From: Halalkaliarchaeum desulfuricum
GTDB taxonomy: Archaea > Halobacteriota > Halobacteria > Halobacteriales > Haloferacaceae
Direction: 5' to 3'
NCBI RefSeq assembly: GCF_002952775.1
Contig: NZ_CP025066.1
Span: 1,426,001 to 1,490,000, forward strand
DNA: 64,000 nucleotides
Each line of letters starts with the position of its first letter. Within the stretch, counting starts at the first letter, position 1. The notes under the pieces are model-generated. The model did not search any database, was not told where the DNA came from, and saw nothing but the letters and a program-made list of their open reading frames with translations. A program made the position numbers and the translations under genes. Positions 8,311 through 17,300 of this stretch are shown in pieces.

Positions 8311-10449
8311 TCAGTCGGTCGTAACCGGTTCGCCGTCGGAATGAAGAAGTCCCCGCTCGGCCAGGCGCACGCGGGTCGAAAGCCGGATCGCGTGGGGCCA
8401 GCCGAGCGGCGTGGCGCTGTCGGGCGTGCCGTCGTCGAAGAACTGTTCGGGAAGGTACCCGGTCGGCGCCGCGAGCGGTCCGTCCGGTTCGATCAAGCCG
8501 AGCAGATCGCGGGCCCGCGTTTTCCACTCGTCGGCGCGGGGATCCCCGCGGTCGGCCAAAAGCGCCGACAGTTCGGTCGCCGCGTCGGCACCCCAGGCCG
8601 TCGACACTGTCCACAGTTTCGCGTCGGACTGATCGTCCCGCCGCCACTCGTCGCCCTCGTACCGGACGAGCCCCTCGACCGCGCTCTCCTCGGGATCCCG
8701 GTAGAGGCCGTCCAGAACCCCATCGACGTGGGAGACCAGCCGGTCGAGCCGCCGGTCGTCGACGCCGGCCTGTCGATCGGACGCTGCCAGCCGATCGTAC
8801 GTTCGGTGTGCGCTCGCGAGTGCGAGCGACGCGGAGTCGTACCGGGGATCGAGGTCCCCCTCGGAAGTCTCTCGCATCGCGTAGGTCCCCCGCTCTTCGA
8901 CCCAGAGGCGACTCAGGCCGTCATACACCGGATCGGCCCGTTCCCGCGCCCGTTCCCGGAGGTCGGGGTCCAGCGACTCGGCAGCCGCGACCGCGGCGTA
9001 CGCCTCGAGGACCGTCGCCGCGGTGTGGGCGAACCGACCCGCGGCGTCCTCCCAGGCGTTCTGACAGACCGTCGGGAGCCCGTCGTCTGCGAGCGTGGCA
9101 TCGAGCCCCTCGACGCCGGCGTCGACGGCGTCCTCGACGCGCCGGGCGAGATCGTCGTCGCCCCGGTCGATCCGGCCGTGGACCCGCGCGAGAAACGATA
9201 CGACGCTCGCGGTCTGGTCGATCTGGTAGTCGTCGTTGCCGCCGGTTTCGATCCGGCTGTTCGCCCAGCCGGGCGCGAGCGATCCGTCGACGGGCCACAC
9301 GCGGTGGGGCCAGGTGCCGTCCGACAGCTGCGTCCGGCAGTACATCTCGGCGTTGCGCCGATGTGTGTCGTCCAGCCCCAGTCCGAGGAGGTCGTCGACC
9401 ACAAGCAAGAACCCCGAAACCTCCGCGTCGTCGCGGAACCAGGTGTAGCCGTACCCTCCGGAGTACCGGTAGGCGGGATCGAAATCCGGCCCGGCGATCC
9501 GGAGGCCGCTGGGCGCCGAGAGCAGCGAGAGCACCCGGAGGTCCGCAACTGCACCGTCCCGACCGGGGAGAGCCGACGGGAGAACGCTGGGATCGATCGC
9601 GGCGTCCGTACCGTGACTCTCGGACGGGATTGCTGCCCGCAGCAGGGTATCGGGATCAGTCCCGCGGTCGAACAGCTCGCGGATCCGGTTCAGGGCGCGC
9701 TCGCGGGGGCGTTCCCGCCGGTCGGTGAGAAGTGAGAGTAGCGTTACCGCGTCGCCATCCGGGACGATCCGAACCGTGATCGACGGCGAGAGCCGCTCCT
9801 CCTCGTATCGATCGGCTCCGGTCGGCAGGCCGCCGTCCTGAACCGACCCGGACTGGAGACCCCGGCCGACGTACCCCGCCCGGACTCCGTCGAACCCGGC
9901 GTCGCTCGCGAGGAAATCCGCCTCGGACGCGTGGAACACTTCGATCGCGTCCGGGGAGCGGAGCTGTCCGACCCGGTCGGTTCGACCGTCGGGGGAGAAC
10001 TCGACGGACGCGAGCACTGCGGTCTCGTCTGCAGCAGAACTGGGTAGCCCGTCGTCCGAATCGGAGAGATCCGAGAGATCGAATCGCGTCAGGTGTGCAC
10101 GCCCCGCTGTGAGATCCAACCTGCGGACGTCCCCGATAGCTGTTCGATACAGCGTCTCGACGGCCGCCGTCTCTCCCACGTAGCGCTGGGTGGTCTCACA
10201 CTCCTCGAAACGGACGGTCGTATCCCCGGCAACGAGGACAAACCGGGATCGTTCGATCCCCGAGAGCCCGGAGAGCGGATAGCCGAAATCCCGCAGTGAC
10301 CCGTCGGGACGGACGTGAACGAGGCGATCGCCCGTCCCCGAGAACAGCCCGTCCGTGGTCCGGCGCTCGCCCGGGAACCGGGCGGTTGGCCCCTCCCGGT
10401 CCTCGGTCGCGTGGCCCCGGCCGCCGGTCGAAGCGTCGCGATCACTCAT
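8311..10449 (-). CDS. GH15 glucoamylase-like glycosidase
   Basis: Expected to release glucose from the non-reducing ends of maltodextrins in the cytoplasm (no signal peptide). Residues about 25-300 form a beta-rich N-terminal domain, 310-700 the (alpha/alpha)6 barrel. Motifs fitting GH15: substrate-binding GYGYTWFRD at 332-340, the proposed acid Glu467 in AWEDAAGRF, and the proposed base Glu668 in LPEQFF. The protein is clearly paralogous to the first half of the double-GH15 protein at 14343: both share ERR.TDGLFSG near the start, SGGYGYTWFRDD, RYEGD.WRR and LPEQ.FDDGTPDS. Divergent from the TrmB-like regulator gene. Dextran or other alpha-glucosidic substrates are not excluded. Confidence 0.85.
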   Translation of the reverse strand: MSDRDASTGGRGHATEDREGPTARFPGERRTTDGLFSGTGDRLVHVRPDGSLRDFGYPLSGLSGIERSRFVLVAGDTTVRFEECETTQRYVGETAAVETLYRTAIGDVRRLDLTAGRAHLTRFDLSDLSDSDDGLPSSAADETAVLASVEFSPDGRTDRVGQLRSPDAIEVFHASEADFLASDAGFDGVRAGYVGRGLQSGSVQDGGLPTGADRYEEERLSPSITVRIVPDGDAVTLLSLLTDRRERPRERALNRIRELFDRGTDPDTLLRAAIPSESHGTDAAIDPSVLPSALPGRDGAVADLRVLSLLSAPSGLRIAGPDFDPAYRYSGGYGYTWFRDDAEVSGFLLVVDDLLGLGLDDTHRRNAEMYCRTQLSDGTWPHRVWPVDGSLAPGWANSRIETGGNDDYQIDQTASVVSFLARVHGRIDRGDDDLARRVEDAVDAGVEGLDATLADDGLPTVCQNAWEDAAGRFAHTAATVLEAYAAVAAAESLDPDLRERARERADPVYDGLSRLWVEERGTYAMRETSEGDLDPRYDSASLALASAHRTYDRLAASDRQAGVDDRRLDRLVSHVDGVLDGLYRDPEESAVEGLVRYEGDEWRRDDQSDAKLWTVSTAWGADAATELSALLADRGDPRADEWKTRARDLLGLIEPDGPLAAPTGYLPEQFFDDGTPDSATPLGWPHAIRLSTRVRLAERGLLHSDGEPVTTD

Positions 10450-10522
10450 CGTACGCCCACAGGCACCCCTGTGCTTTCAATCTTTGGTGTAATTTTAATT
10501 CACACGTTTCCACAGGGAAGAC

Positions 10523-10549
10523 CGACCCACATAAGTGATCTGTGGGTCG
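10523..10549. promoter_or_regulatory. Palindromic operator candidate over the regulator's promoter
   Basis: Perfect 9-bp inverted repeat CGACCCACA (10523-10531) and TGTGGGTCG (10541-10549) around a 9-bp spacer. The TATA-like element (CATAAGTG, 10530-10537) lies inside it, 22-29 nt before the regulator's ATG. A dimeric repressor bound here would block the promoter, so autoregulation of the TrmB-like gene is likely. The divergent glucoamylase gene starts 73 bp away and could share the control. An AT-rich stretch at 10488-10500 may be that gene's own TATA region. Confidence 0.65.
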
Positions 10550-10558
10550 TGTAGGCGT

Positions 10559-11620
10559 ATGGACGAGTCCACGCTGGTCGATCTCCTGGGTCGGTTCGGC
10601 TTCTCGGACAAGGAGATCGACACGTATCTCACGCTTCTGGCCCACGGGGAGGCGACCGCAAGCCAGATCGCCGACGCGGCGGGCGTCTCCAAGCGCTACG
10701 TCTACAGCGTGGGCGAAACACTCGAGAAGCGGGGGTTTGCCGAGGTGAACGACCACGTCGTGCCGACCGTGATCCGGGCGAAGCCGCCGGAGGAGGTGAT
10801 CGAGAACCTCCAGTCCGACGTCGAGGCGATGCGCCCCGGACTAACAGAGCGGTACGCGGAGGTGGAGCCGACGGCCGAGCAGTTCGAGGTGGTCAAATCG
10901 CGGGTAACCGTCCTCAAGCGGATCCGAACCCTCATCGACGAGGCAGAAACCGAGCTGGTGTTGTCGCTGCCGCTGTCGTACCTGCCGGACGTTCGCGAGG
11001 AGCTTTCCGACGCCGTCGACAGAGGGGTGCTGGTGTTGCTCATCGCCAGCGACGTCGACGACCCGTCGGAGCTCGCAGACACCCTTCCGGAGCTCGGGGA
11101 GATCGCCAGCGTCACCCGGACCTGGAGCGAGCCGATGCCGACGATGCTCGCTGTCGACAGCCGGATCGGCGTGCTGGCCCCCATGGAGATGCTGGTGCGA
11201 TCGAACTCCGACCGCCAGGCGATCGTCTTCACCCAAGAACAGCTCGGTCCCGTAATCGTCGGCTCCTTTCTGGGCAACTACTGGCCGGTCGCCGAGGAGG
11301 TGGCAGTCGTCGATCCCGCACCGCTGCCCCGGACGTTCAGTGACTTCCGTCACGCCGTCCTCCAGGCGACCCGCCACCTCCGAGCGGGAACCGACCTGCG
11401 GGCGAGCGTCGAAGGGCGCACGACGGCCGACGACGAACCCACCTCGATCGAGGGGCGCGTCGTCGACGTCACACAGGGGCTGATAGTGCCCGCGAACAAC
11501 GAGTTCCCGGTCGAACACTCGCTGACCCTCGAAACCGAAGACGGAACGGTCACGGTCGGCGGACCCGGGGCGTTCGTCGAAGACGTGGAAGCCAGCGACG
11601 TGACGCTTCTGACGGGGTGA
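10559..11620 (+). CDS. trmB: TrmB-family sugar-responsive transcription regulator
   Basis: Likely senses a sugar and controls this glucan locus. Start: ATG at 10559 (MDESTLVD); an upstream in-frame start would lie within the operator. Residues 1-75 are a winged HTH typical of TrmB (GFSDKEIDTYLTLL and a recognition helix around VSKRYVYSVGETL). A short coiled region follows (80-110). Residues 115-250 form the phospholipase-D-like sensor fold, and the remaining 100 residues are the C-terminal beta domain of sugar-binding TrmB proteins (VTQGLIVPANNEFPVEHSLTL). Length 353 matches TrmB. In Halobacterium, TrmB controls central carbon genes; a local role here is inferred from location and its palindromic promoter. 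Confidence 0.88.
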   Translation: MDESTLVDLLGRFGFSDKEIDTYLTLLAHGEATASQIADAAGVSKRYVYSVGETLEKRGFAEVNDHVVPTVIRAKPPEEVIENLQSDVEAMRPGLTERYAEVEPTAEQFEVVKSRVTVLKRIRTLIDEAETELVLSLPLSYLPDVREELSDAVDRGVLVLLIASDVDDPSELADTLPELGEIASVTRTWSEPMPTMLAVDSRIGVLAPMEMLVRSNSDRQAIVFTQEQLGPVIVGSFLGNYWPVAEEVAVVDPAPLPRTFSDFRHAVLQATRHLRAGTDLRASVEGRTTADDEPTSIEGRVVDVTQGLIVPANNEFPVEHSLTLETEDGTVTVGGPGAFVEDVEASDVTLLTG

Positions 11621-11670
11621 GCGCTCTTCGACCCCGGTCGGCTCGGGGGGACGATCGGGCAGTCGATGGC

Positions 11671-13482
11671 TCACTCCCCGCGACTGAGTTCGATCGTGAC
11701 CAGGTTCCCCTGCGGTTCGACCGCCCGAACGGTGAGCGATCCACCCGAACGGGTGACGATCCAGTACACCAGCCACAGCCCCAGCCCGCTGCCGTGTGAG
11801 AGCTGGTTCGGTGGTCGACCCTCCTCCAGGATCGCCCGGTCCATCTCCGATATCGCGGGGTTCTGGTCTCCGATCGAGACGTGGATCGACTCGGCCGCTT
11901 CGGTGACGCGGACCTCGACGGACGGTGCCTCGCTTTCGGCGTGTTCGACCGCGTTCTCGAGGAGTTCGTCGATCGCCTCCCCGAAGTTCGGCGAGGCGAT
12001 GGCGAGCGCCGACTCGGGAGCCACCACGTCCACGTGTGCGTTCGGGTGACGCTTCCCGAGCCATTTTGCGGCCGTTCGACACCCCGCCGCCACGTCTACC
12101 GGTTCCCTGTCGGAGCGCTTCCTGAGGATCTCGGTGACCGCCCTGGATTTCCCGGCGGTCTCGAGCAGCCGTTCGACCGGGGCGAGGATCCCGTCGGCCG
12201 CGTCCGCGATCTCCCCGTCTGTTTCCTCGCGGATCTGCTCTGCCCGGCCGTGGACGACGTTCAGTTCGTTTCGAATGTTGTGCCGGAGGATCCGGTCGAC
12301 GACCTTGAGGTGTTGCTCCCGTTCGGCCTCGTCGGTGACGTCCCGCATGATCGCGACCGATCCCCGGACGGAATCGGAGTCGTCGGAAGCGTCCCCGGAA
12401 CCCTCGATGTCGGCGATGCCGTCGTTCCCGATGGGATAGTATCGGATGTCGAGAATCCGATCTCCCTGTTCGGCGTGGGTTCGCTGCATCCGGTACCTGA
12501 CCGAGTCGCCCCCGAACACCTGCTCGATCCGATCGCCAGCAATCTCGTAGGTTTGTTCACCCAGAACATCCCTCAGTGTGAGGCCGTCGACCGAATCGGG
12601 ATCGATGCCGTGGAACGTACAGTACGGCCCGTTGGCGAACAGGAGGCGTTCGTCGGCGTCACACGCCGCGATCAGGTCGTACGCCCCCTCGACTGCGCTC
12701 TTGTACTGGGCGAGCTGCGCTTCCCGGTTTTTGAGATCGGTGAAGTCGCGGCAGATCGCAACCGTGCCCGACAACGATCCGTCCGCATCGTAGTATGGGT
12801 ACCGAAGCGTACTGAACGAACGTCTCTCGTCGGTCCGAGAAAACGACGGGGTAACCTCATAGGAGATCGGCGCTTCGGTTTCGAGAACTGCCCGCTTCCG
12901 GTCGGCGATGAACGCCGCAGACTCCTCGTCCATGAACGCGGACTCGTCACGGCCGATCAGCTCCGCGGTCGACAGTCCGGTGTAGTCGGAAACTGCCTCG
13001 TTTACCACCACGAAGTTGCCGTCGAGATCCTGCAGCATGACCGGATCCTCGAGCTGCTGGATGATCGTCTCGTACACGTCGAGATCGCTGGAGAGGCGTT
13101 TGTACTCCGTGATCTCGTTTTGAATCGCGACGAACCCCGAGACCTCACCGGTCCCGTTTTCGATCGGCGCGATCGTCTGGTTGGCGTAGTAAATCCCCCC
13201 GTCGGACCGGCGATTCGGAACCTCCTCGCGCCACACCGCCCCATCGAGGATGGTTCCCCACATCCGTTCGTAGTACTCCTCGGAGAGCTGTCCGGACTTC
13301 AGGATTCGCGGGTTCCGACCGACCGCCTCGTCGGCGTCGTAGCCGGTGAGTTCCTCGAACGCCGGATTGACGTACTGAATGGTGCCGTCAGTGTCGGTGA
13401 AAAACACCGCCGAGGCGGACTGTTCGACCGCCCTTCGGAAGCGATCCAGGTCCTGTGAGCCAGCGGACGGTGTGTGAGTCAT
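11671..13482 (-). CDS. PAS-domain sensor histidine kinase
   Basis: Cytoplasmic signal-transducing kinase of 603 residues. Three PAS domains are visible (about 10-128, 132-252, 256-385); the first two carry typical YVNPAFEELTGY and VVNEAVSDYTGL phrases. The HisKA-like box RILRHNIRNELNVV places the phospho-acceptor His at 401. The ATPase domain has an N-box (ELLENAVEH) and G-box (GSGLGLWLVYW). No transmembrane helices, so the stimulus is intracellular or diffusible. Convergent with the trmB-like gene. A minus-strand TATA (TTTATA, complement of 13590-13595) implies a leader of roughly 80 nt. No response regulator is nearby, which is common for haloarchaeal kinases; the signal is unknown. Confidence 0.85.
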   Translation of the reverse strand: MTHTPSAGSQDLDRFRRAVEQSASAVFFTDTDGTIQYVNPAFEELTGYDADEAVGRNPRILKSGQLSEEYYERMWGTILDGAVWREEVPNRRSDGGIYYANQTIAPIENGTGEVSGFVAIQNEITEYKRLSSDLDVYETIIQQLEDPVMLQDLDGNFVVVNEAVSDYTGLSTAELIGRDESAFMDEESAAFIADRKRAVLETEAPISYEVTPSFSRTDERRSFSTLRYPYYDADGSLSGTVAICRDFTDLKNREAQLAQYKSAVEGAYDLIAACDADERLLFANGPYCTFHGIDPDSVDGLTLRDVLGEQTYEIAGDRIEQVFGGDSVRYRMQRTHAEQGDRILDIRYYPIGNDGIADIEGSGDASDDSDSVRGSVAIMRDVTDEAEREQHLKVVDRILRHNIRNELNVVHGRAEQIREETDGEIADAADGILAPVERLLETAGKSRAVTEILRKRSDREPVDVAAGCRTAAKWLGKRHPNAHVDVVAPESALAIASPNFGEAIDELLENAVEHAESEAPSVEVRVTEAAESIHVSIGDQNPAISEMDRAILEEGRPPNQLSHGSGLGLWLVYWIVTRSGGSLTVRAVEPQGNLVTIELSRGE

Positions 13483-13785
13483 GAGTGAGGCAAAACGAAA
13501 CGGGCCACGACCGGACCGCCGATGAACATTCGGGCGAGAACCTTGTTCTGGCGGTGAGATTGCGTTGGTGAGTAATTATCCCGGAAGTGTATAAACCTTT
13601 CGTGATTTATATCTATCTGTGAAAAAAAGTAGACGTCGCCGAGAGGGACGAACGAGTACGATCGAAAACCGGGGTTCACATCCCCGTCGCGTCCTCGTCG
13701 ATCACGTCTCGTCGATCACGTCTCATCGATCACGTCTCGTCGATCACGTCTCGTCGATCACGTCTCATCGATCACGTCTCGTCGA
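13483..13785. other. 303-bp intergenic region between the CMD gene and the PAS kinase
   Basis: Holds the kinase promoter (TATA, complement of 13590-13595), a terminator-like hairpin at 13664-13686 and most of a 14-bp tandem array. No convincing gene is visible. Confidence 0.7.
13664..13686 (-). terminator. Terminator-like hairpin after the CMD-family gene
   Basis: Read on the minus strand: CGGGG, 7-nt loop, CCCCG, then GTTTTC. It lies about 100 bp past the stop of the CMD-family gene, on the far side of the tandem repeats, so the repeats should be transcribed as a 3' untranslated tail. Confidence 0.4.
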
Positions 13786-13796
13786 TCACGTCTCGT
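13699..13796. repeat. Tandem array of seven 14-bp units
   Basis: Seven head-to-tail copies of CGATCACGTCTCRT run from 13699 to 13796, with a decayed eighth copy (CGGTCACGTCATCG) to 13810. The variable base gives the order G A G G A G G, that is a 42-bp higher-order period. The stop codon of the CMD-family gene (13786-13788) falls inside unit 7 and its last codons lie in unit 8, so the array appears to have grown from the gene's 3' end into the untranslated tail. Confidence 0.95.
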
Positions 13797-14121
13797 CGGT
13801 CACGTCATCGATCCAGGTCATGGCGGCTATCGCCTTCGGGAACCCGATCGTCGGAATCGCGAGGATCGCCGCGTGTTTTAGCGTTTCGGGATCGATCCCC
13901 TCCTCGAGTCCCCGCCGGACGTGCGAGTGGACCGCACCCTCCGAGCCATCGGCGATCGCGAGCGAGAGTTTGACCAGTCGCTTGGTCTCGCCGTCGATGG
14001 GCCCGGCTTCCGAACAGGCCTTTCCGAGTTCGGCGTACGCGTCCCACACCTCGCGGTTCTGTTTCGCGAACTCGCCGGCCGATGCGGGCAACTCCTCCGG
14101 GTCCTCGATCTCGTCGGACAT
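13786..14121 (-). CDS. Carboxymuconolactone decarboxylase (CMD/AhpD)-like small protein
   Basis: A 111-residue all-helical protein starting at MSDEIEDPEE (14121); an in-frame start ten codons upstream is possible but less typical. The segment from ETKRLVKLSLAIADGSEGAVHSHVRRGLEEG to LKHAAILAIPTIGFPKAI has the CMD/AhpD layout. The redox CxxC of AhpD is absent: His positions remain (VHSH) but the cysteines are replaced, so it is probably not a peroxidase. The enzymatic role is unknown. The 3' end merges into a 14-bp tandem array, so C-terminal residues and stop are encoded by repeat sequence. Confidence 0.75.
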   Translation of the reverse strand: MSDEIEDPEELPASAGEFAKQNREVWDAYAELGKACSEAGPIDGETKRLVKLSLAIADGSEGAVHSHVRRGLEEGIDPETLKHAAILAIPTIGFPKAIAAMTWIDDVTDET

Positions 14122-14206
14122 ATTGTGTACTGTTCTCACGGAGTGTAACATGTCTTTCCCCGTCGGAGACGTGTGCAGGCAACGTCGACAGTTCGACCGA
14201 AATGAT

Positions 14207-14222
14207 TACTACCGGCGTAGTA
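14207..14222. promoter_or_regulatory. TrmB-like operator candidate TACT-N8-AGTA
   Basis: TACTACCGGCGTAGTA has 6-bp inverted arms (TACTAC / GTAGTA) around 4 bp, and is followed directly by a TATA-like CTTAT at 14223-14227. From memory, the Halobacterium TrmB site is TACT, 7-8 bases, then GAGTA; this site differs only at one base of the second half. It lies 120 bp upstream of the double-GH15 ATG, so control of that gene and malQ by the local TrmB-like protein is plausible. Confidence 0.5.
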
Positions 14223-14309
14223 CTTATCCGTCACATACACGCATCCGATCTCGGCAGACGATGACGGGATCCCGTGGAGCGAGGCACCGGATCGACAGAC
14301 CATGGCGGA

Positions 14310-14342
14310 CGGAACGCGGGCGGAACACGGACGGAACACACG
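14310..14342. repeat. Three 11-bp-spaced CGGAAC motifs before the double-GH15 start
   Basis: CGGAAC recurs at 14310, 14321 and 14332, an exact 11-bp period (about one DNA helical turn), ending next to the ATG at 14343. They may be protein-binding sites or a short tandem duplication. If translation started at the GTG at 14274 they would instead encode part of an N-terminal tail. Confidence 0.45.
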
Positions 14343-17300
14343 ATGCGCAAAGCGTTACTCGAATACACACGCGAAAGAGAAGCAGAGGAGTGGTACCCGG
14401 GGGAACGTCGATCGACTGACGGCCTTTTCAGTGGCGACGCCGGGCGACTGGTCTACGTCGATCGGGACGGATCTCTGCGGGACTATTCGGCGGCGACACT
14501 CGGGCTACACGGGATCGAACGCTCGCGGCTGGGAGTCCGCTCCCGCGAGGGAACGACCTGGTTCGACGGGATGGAGACGACCAGACAGGCGTACGACGGC
14601 GAGACGACCGTGGTCGTGACCGAACACGACGCGGACTCGTACACGATCCACCAGTACGACTACACACTCGATGGATCCCACCTCACCCACTTCGAGTTCC
14701 GTGGGGACGTTCCCGACCGGGCACGGATCGTGGCGGCGATGCGGTTCACGCCGGACGGACAGGATCGAAGCACTGGACTGCTCCGTCACGAGGACGTTGT
14801 CGAACTGTTTCACGACGCCGAACACGACTACGTAACCGCCTCGACGGGCTTCGACCGGGCCGTGGGGCATCCACCCGGTGAGTTCGACTCGCTGGAATCC
14901 TTCGACTCGCTGTGGTCCGGAGCGGAAACAGTCACCGACGAGTCTACTGGCAGTGAGACGACCGACGGCGAACACCGCGAGTACGCCCGCGAGGAGAACG
15001 GCGTCCATCGTCCGCTTTCCGACACAGTCCTCCTCGAGGTACCCCTGTCGGACGACGGGGAGTTCCTGCAGACGACGCTCGTCAGCCTGCTCGTCGACCA
15101 TCGGGAGACCGAACGCGAGGACGCGCTGGCCCGCGTCAGGGCCTTCGCCGATCACTACCAGACCGACCGTCAGATCCGCAACCGCGCGATCTCTGCGGTC
15201 GACCCCGACGTCTCCGGCGTTCCACACCGCGAGGCGATCCGGACGGACCTCAGGGCGATTTCGCTGTTGACGGCACGGACCGGCGCCCGGATCAAGGGCC
15301 CCGAATACGATCCGTATCACGTCCACTCCGGCGGCTACGGCTACACGTGGTTCCGGGACGACGCTGCGATCGCCCGACGGCTGCTCGCCCTCGAAGAGAC
15401 GTTCGGCCTCGATCTCGGGGATCGCCACGCGGACGCCTGCGGATTTTACCGTCGAACCCAGCTTCCCGACGGAAGTTGGCCACAGCGGGTGTGGGCCCAC
15501 AACGGATCACTCGCGCCGGGGTGGGCGAACGACCGCGTCTCCGGTGAGGGGCGGACACACCAACCGGACGGGACCGCGGCGGTCACCGCGTTTCTGGCGA
15601 CGTATCTCCGGACTGCTAGCGACATCCCCGAGCGTGCCGGCGCGATCGAGGGAACGATCGAACGCGCAGTCGAGGCGCTCGTCGACGACCTCGACGATGA
15701 CGGACTCCCCGGAAACTGCCAGGGCGTCTGGGAAACGGAGATCGGCCGCTTTACCCACACGGCCGCGGCGTTCCTCGAGGCGTTTTCGGCGGTCGCTCGT
15801 GCGCCCGTAGACGAGGAACTGGCGAGGGAGGCGCGACGCCGGGCCGACGGGATCTACGAAGGGCTGGACGACAGATGGCTCGACGAGGGACGATACGCCC
15901 GCAAGCCGGGTGACGACCGGTTCGACGTCGCCACGCTCGCGCTGGTGGGCGCCCACAGAGAGTACGCCGCCCTGGTCGACGGGATCGGTGCCGAACGGCT
16001 CGACCGGCTCCGGTGCCACGTCGAGACCGCGATCGAGAGACTCCGACGGGACGGCGAAGACGGCGTCGCCGGGCTGGCACGCTACGAGGGCGACGACTGG
16101 CGTCGCCCGCCCGAAGCAGACGAGAAGCTCTGGCCGCTCGCGGTCGCGTGGGCTGGGGAAGCCAGCGCCGACCTGGGTGTGCTCCTGGAATCGGCCGGCG
16201 AGGGCGACGCCTCCGCGACCGCCTTCGAGCGCTCCCGCGAACTACTTTCATTGCTCGATCCCGACGGGCCGCTTTCGGGCCCGGGCGGCTCGCTTCCCGA
16301 ACAGACGTTCGACGACGGAACGCCAGACAGCGCCGTCCCGTTCGGCTGGGCGCACGCCCTGCGTGCCGGAACCGTCGCCCGGCTCGCGGCCGCCGACGCC
16401 ATCGGCGACGAGGCCGAACCGACGCAGGTGACCGGCCCGGCGGGCCAGTCGACGTGGACCACCGGCGAGACGCACGGCGTCGGGACCGCCTGCGATCACG
16501 ACACGTCGGATCCCTCACGCGTTTGGTTCACGCTGACGGAGGGGGCCCTCACGGAGCCCAGGTTCCCCCGCGTCGACCTGATGAACTTCCGGACGATCGA
16601 CTTCCTCGTCGTCGAGGCCGATCCCGAGTCGACATACACCGCACGGACGCACAACGAAACGCGAACCGACGACGACGCCGAGACGATCTCGCGGACGACC
16701 GAGATGGTCGGCAGCGAGGGGCCGGTGTACAGACAGACGATCGAAGAAGCCGGCCGCAACGGCCACGAGTGGGAGCTGATCGTCGAGTACGTCGCCGACC
16801 CGGGAAGCGAGTCGCTCCTGTTGGACGTGAGCTTCACCGCCCACGACGGCAACGGCTACGACGTGTACGTGGTCGGAAACGCGGCGCTTTCGGGGTACAT
16901 GCGCGGGACAGCCGCCGAAACCGTCGACGACGGCGACGGGTACGCGCTCGCCGCCAGCGAGACGGGCGCCGCCGCCGAGCCCGCGATCGTCGACACCGAC
17001 GGCGAGCCGTACCGGGTCGCCGCCGCGATCGCCTCGCGACGACAGTTCGAGTGGGCGACGGTCGACCGGTCGGGAAGCGACGCGCTCGTCGGCCTGTTCG
17101 TCGACGGTACCGTCCCCGAACCTCGGCCCGAGACCGATCCGGGACACGCCGTGCTCGTCGGCCGGCTCGGGACCGACGTCGGCTCGCTCGCGGACGTCGT
17201 CTCCGTCGGGTTCGCCGAGGACGGCGACACGGAGGCCGCGCTGACCGAGGCCCGAAGCGCGCTCGATACCGGCTACGTGTCGGTTCGGGACGCGTACCTC

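Noticed and set aside
13699-13796. CRISPR-like array
   Set aside because: Units are 14 bp, contiguous and without spacers, and no cas genes are nearby.
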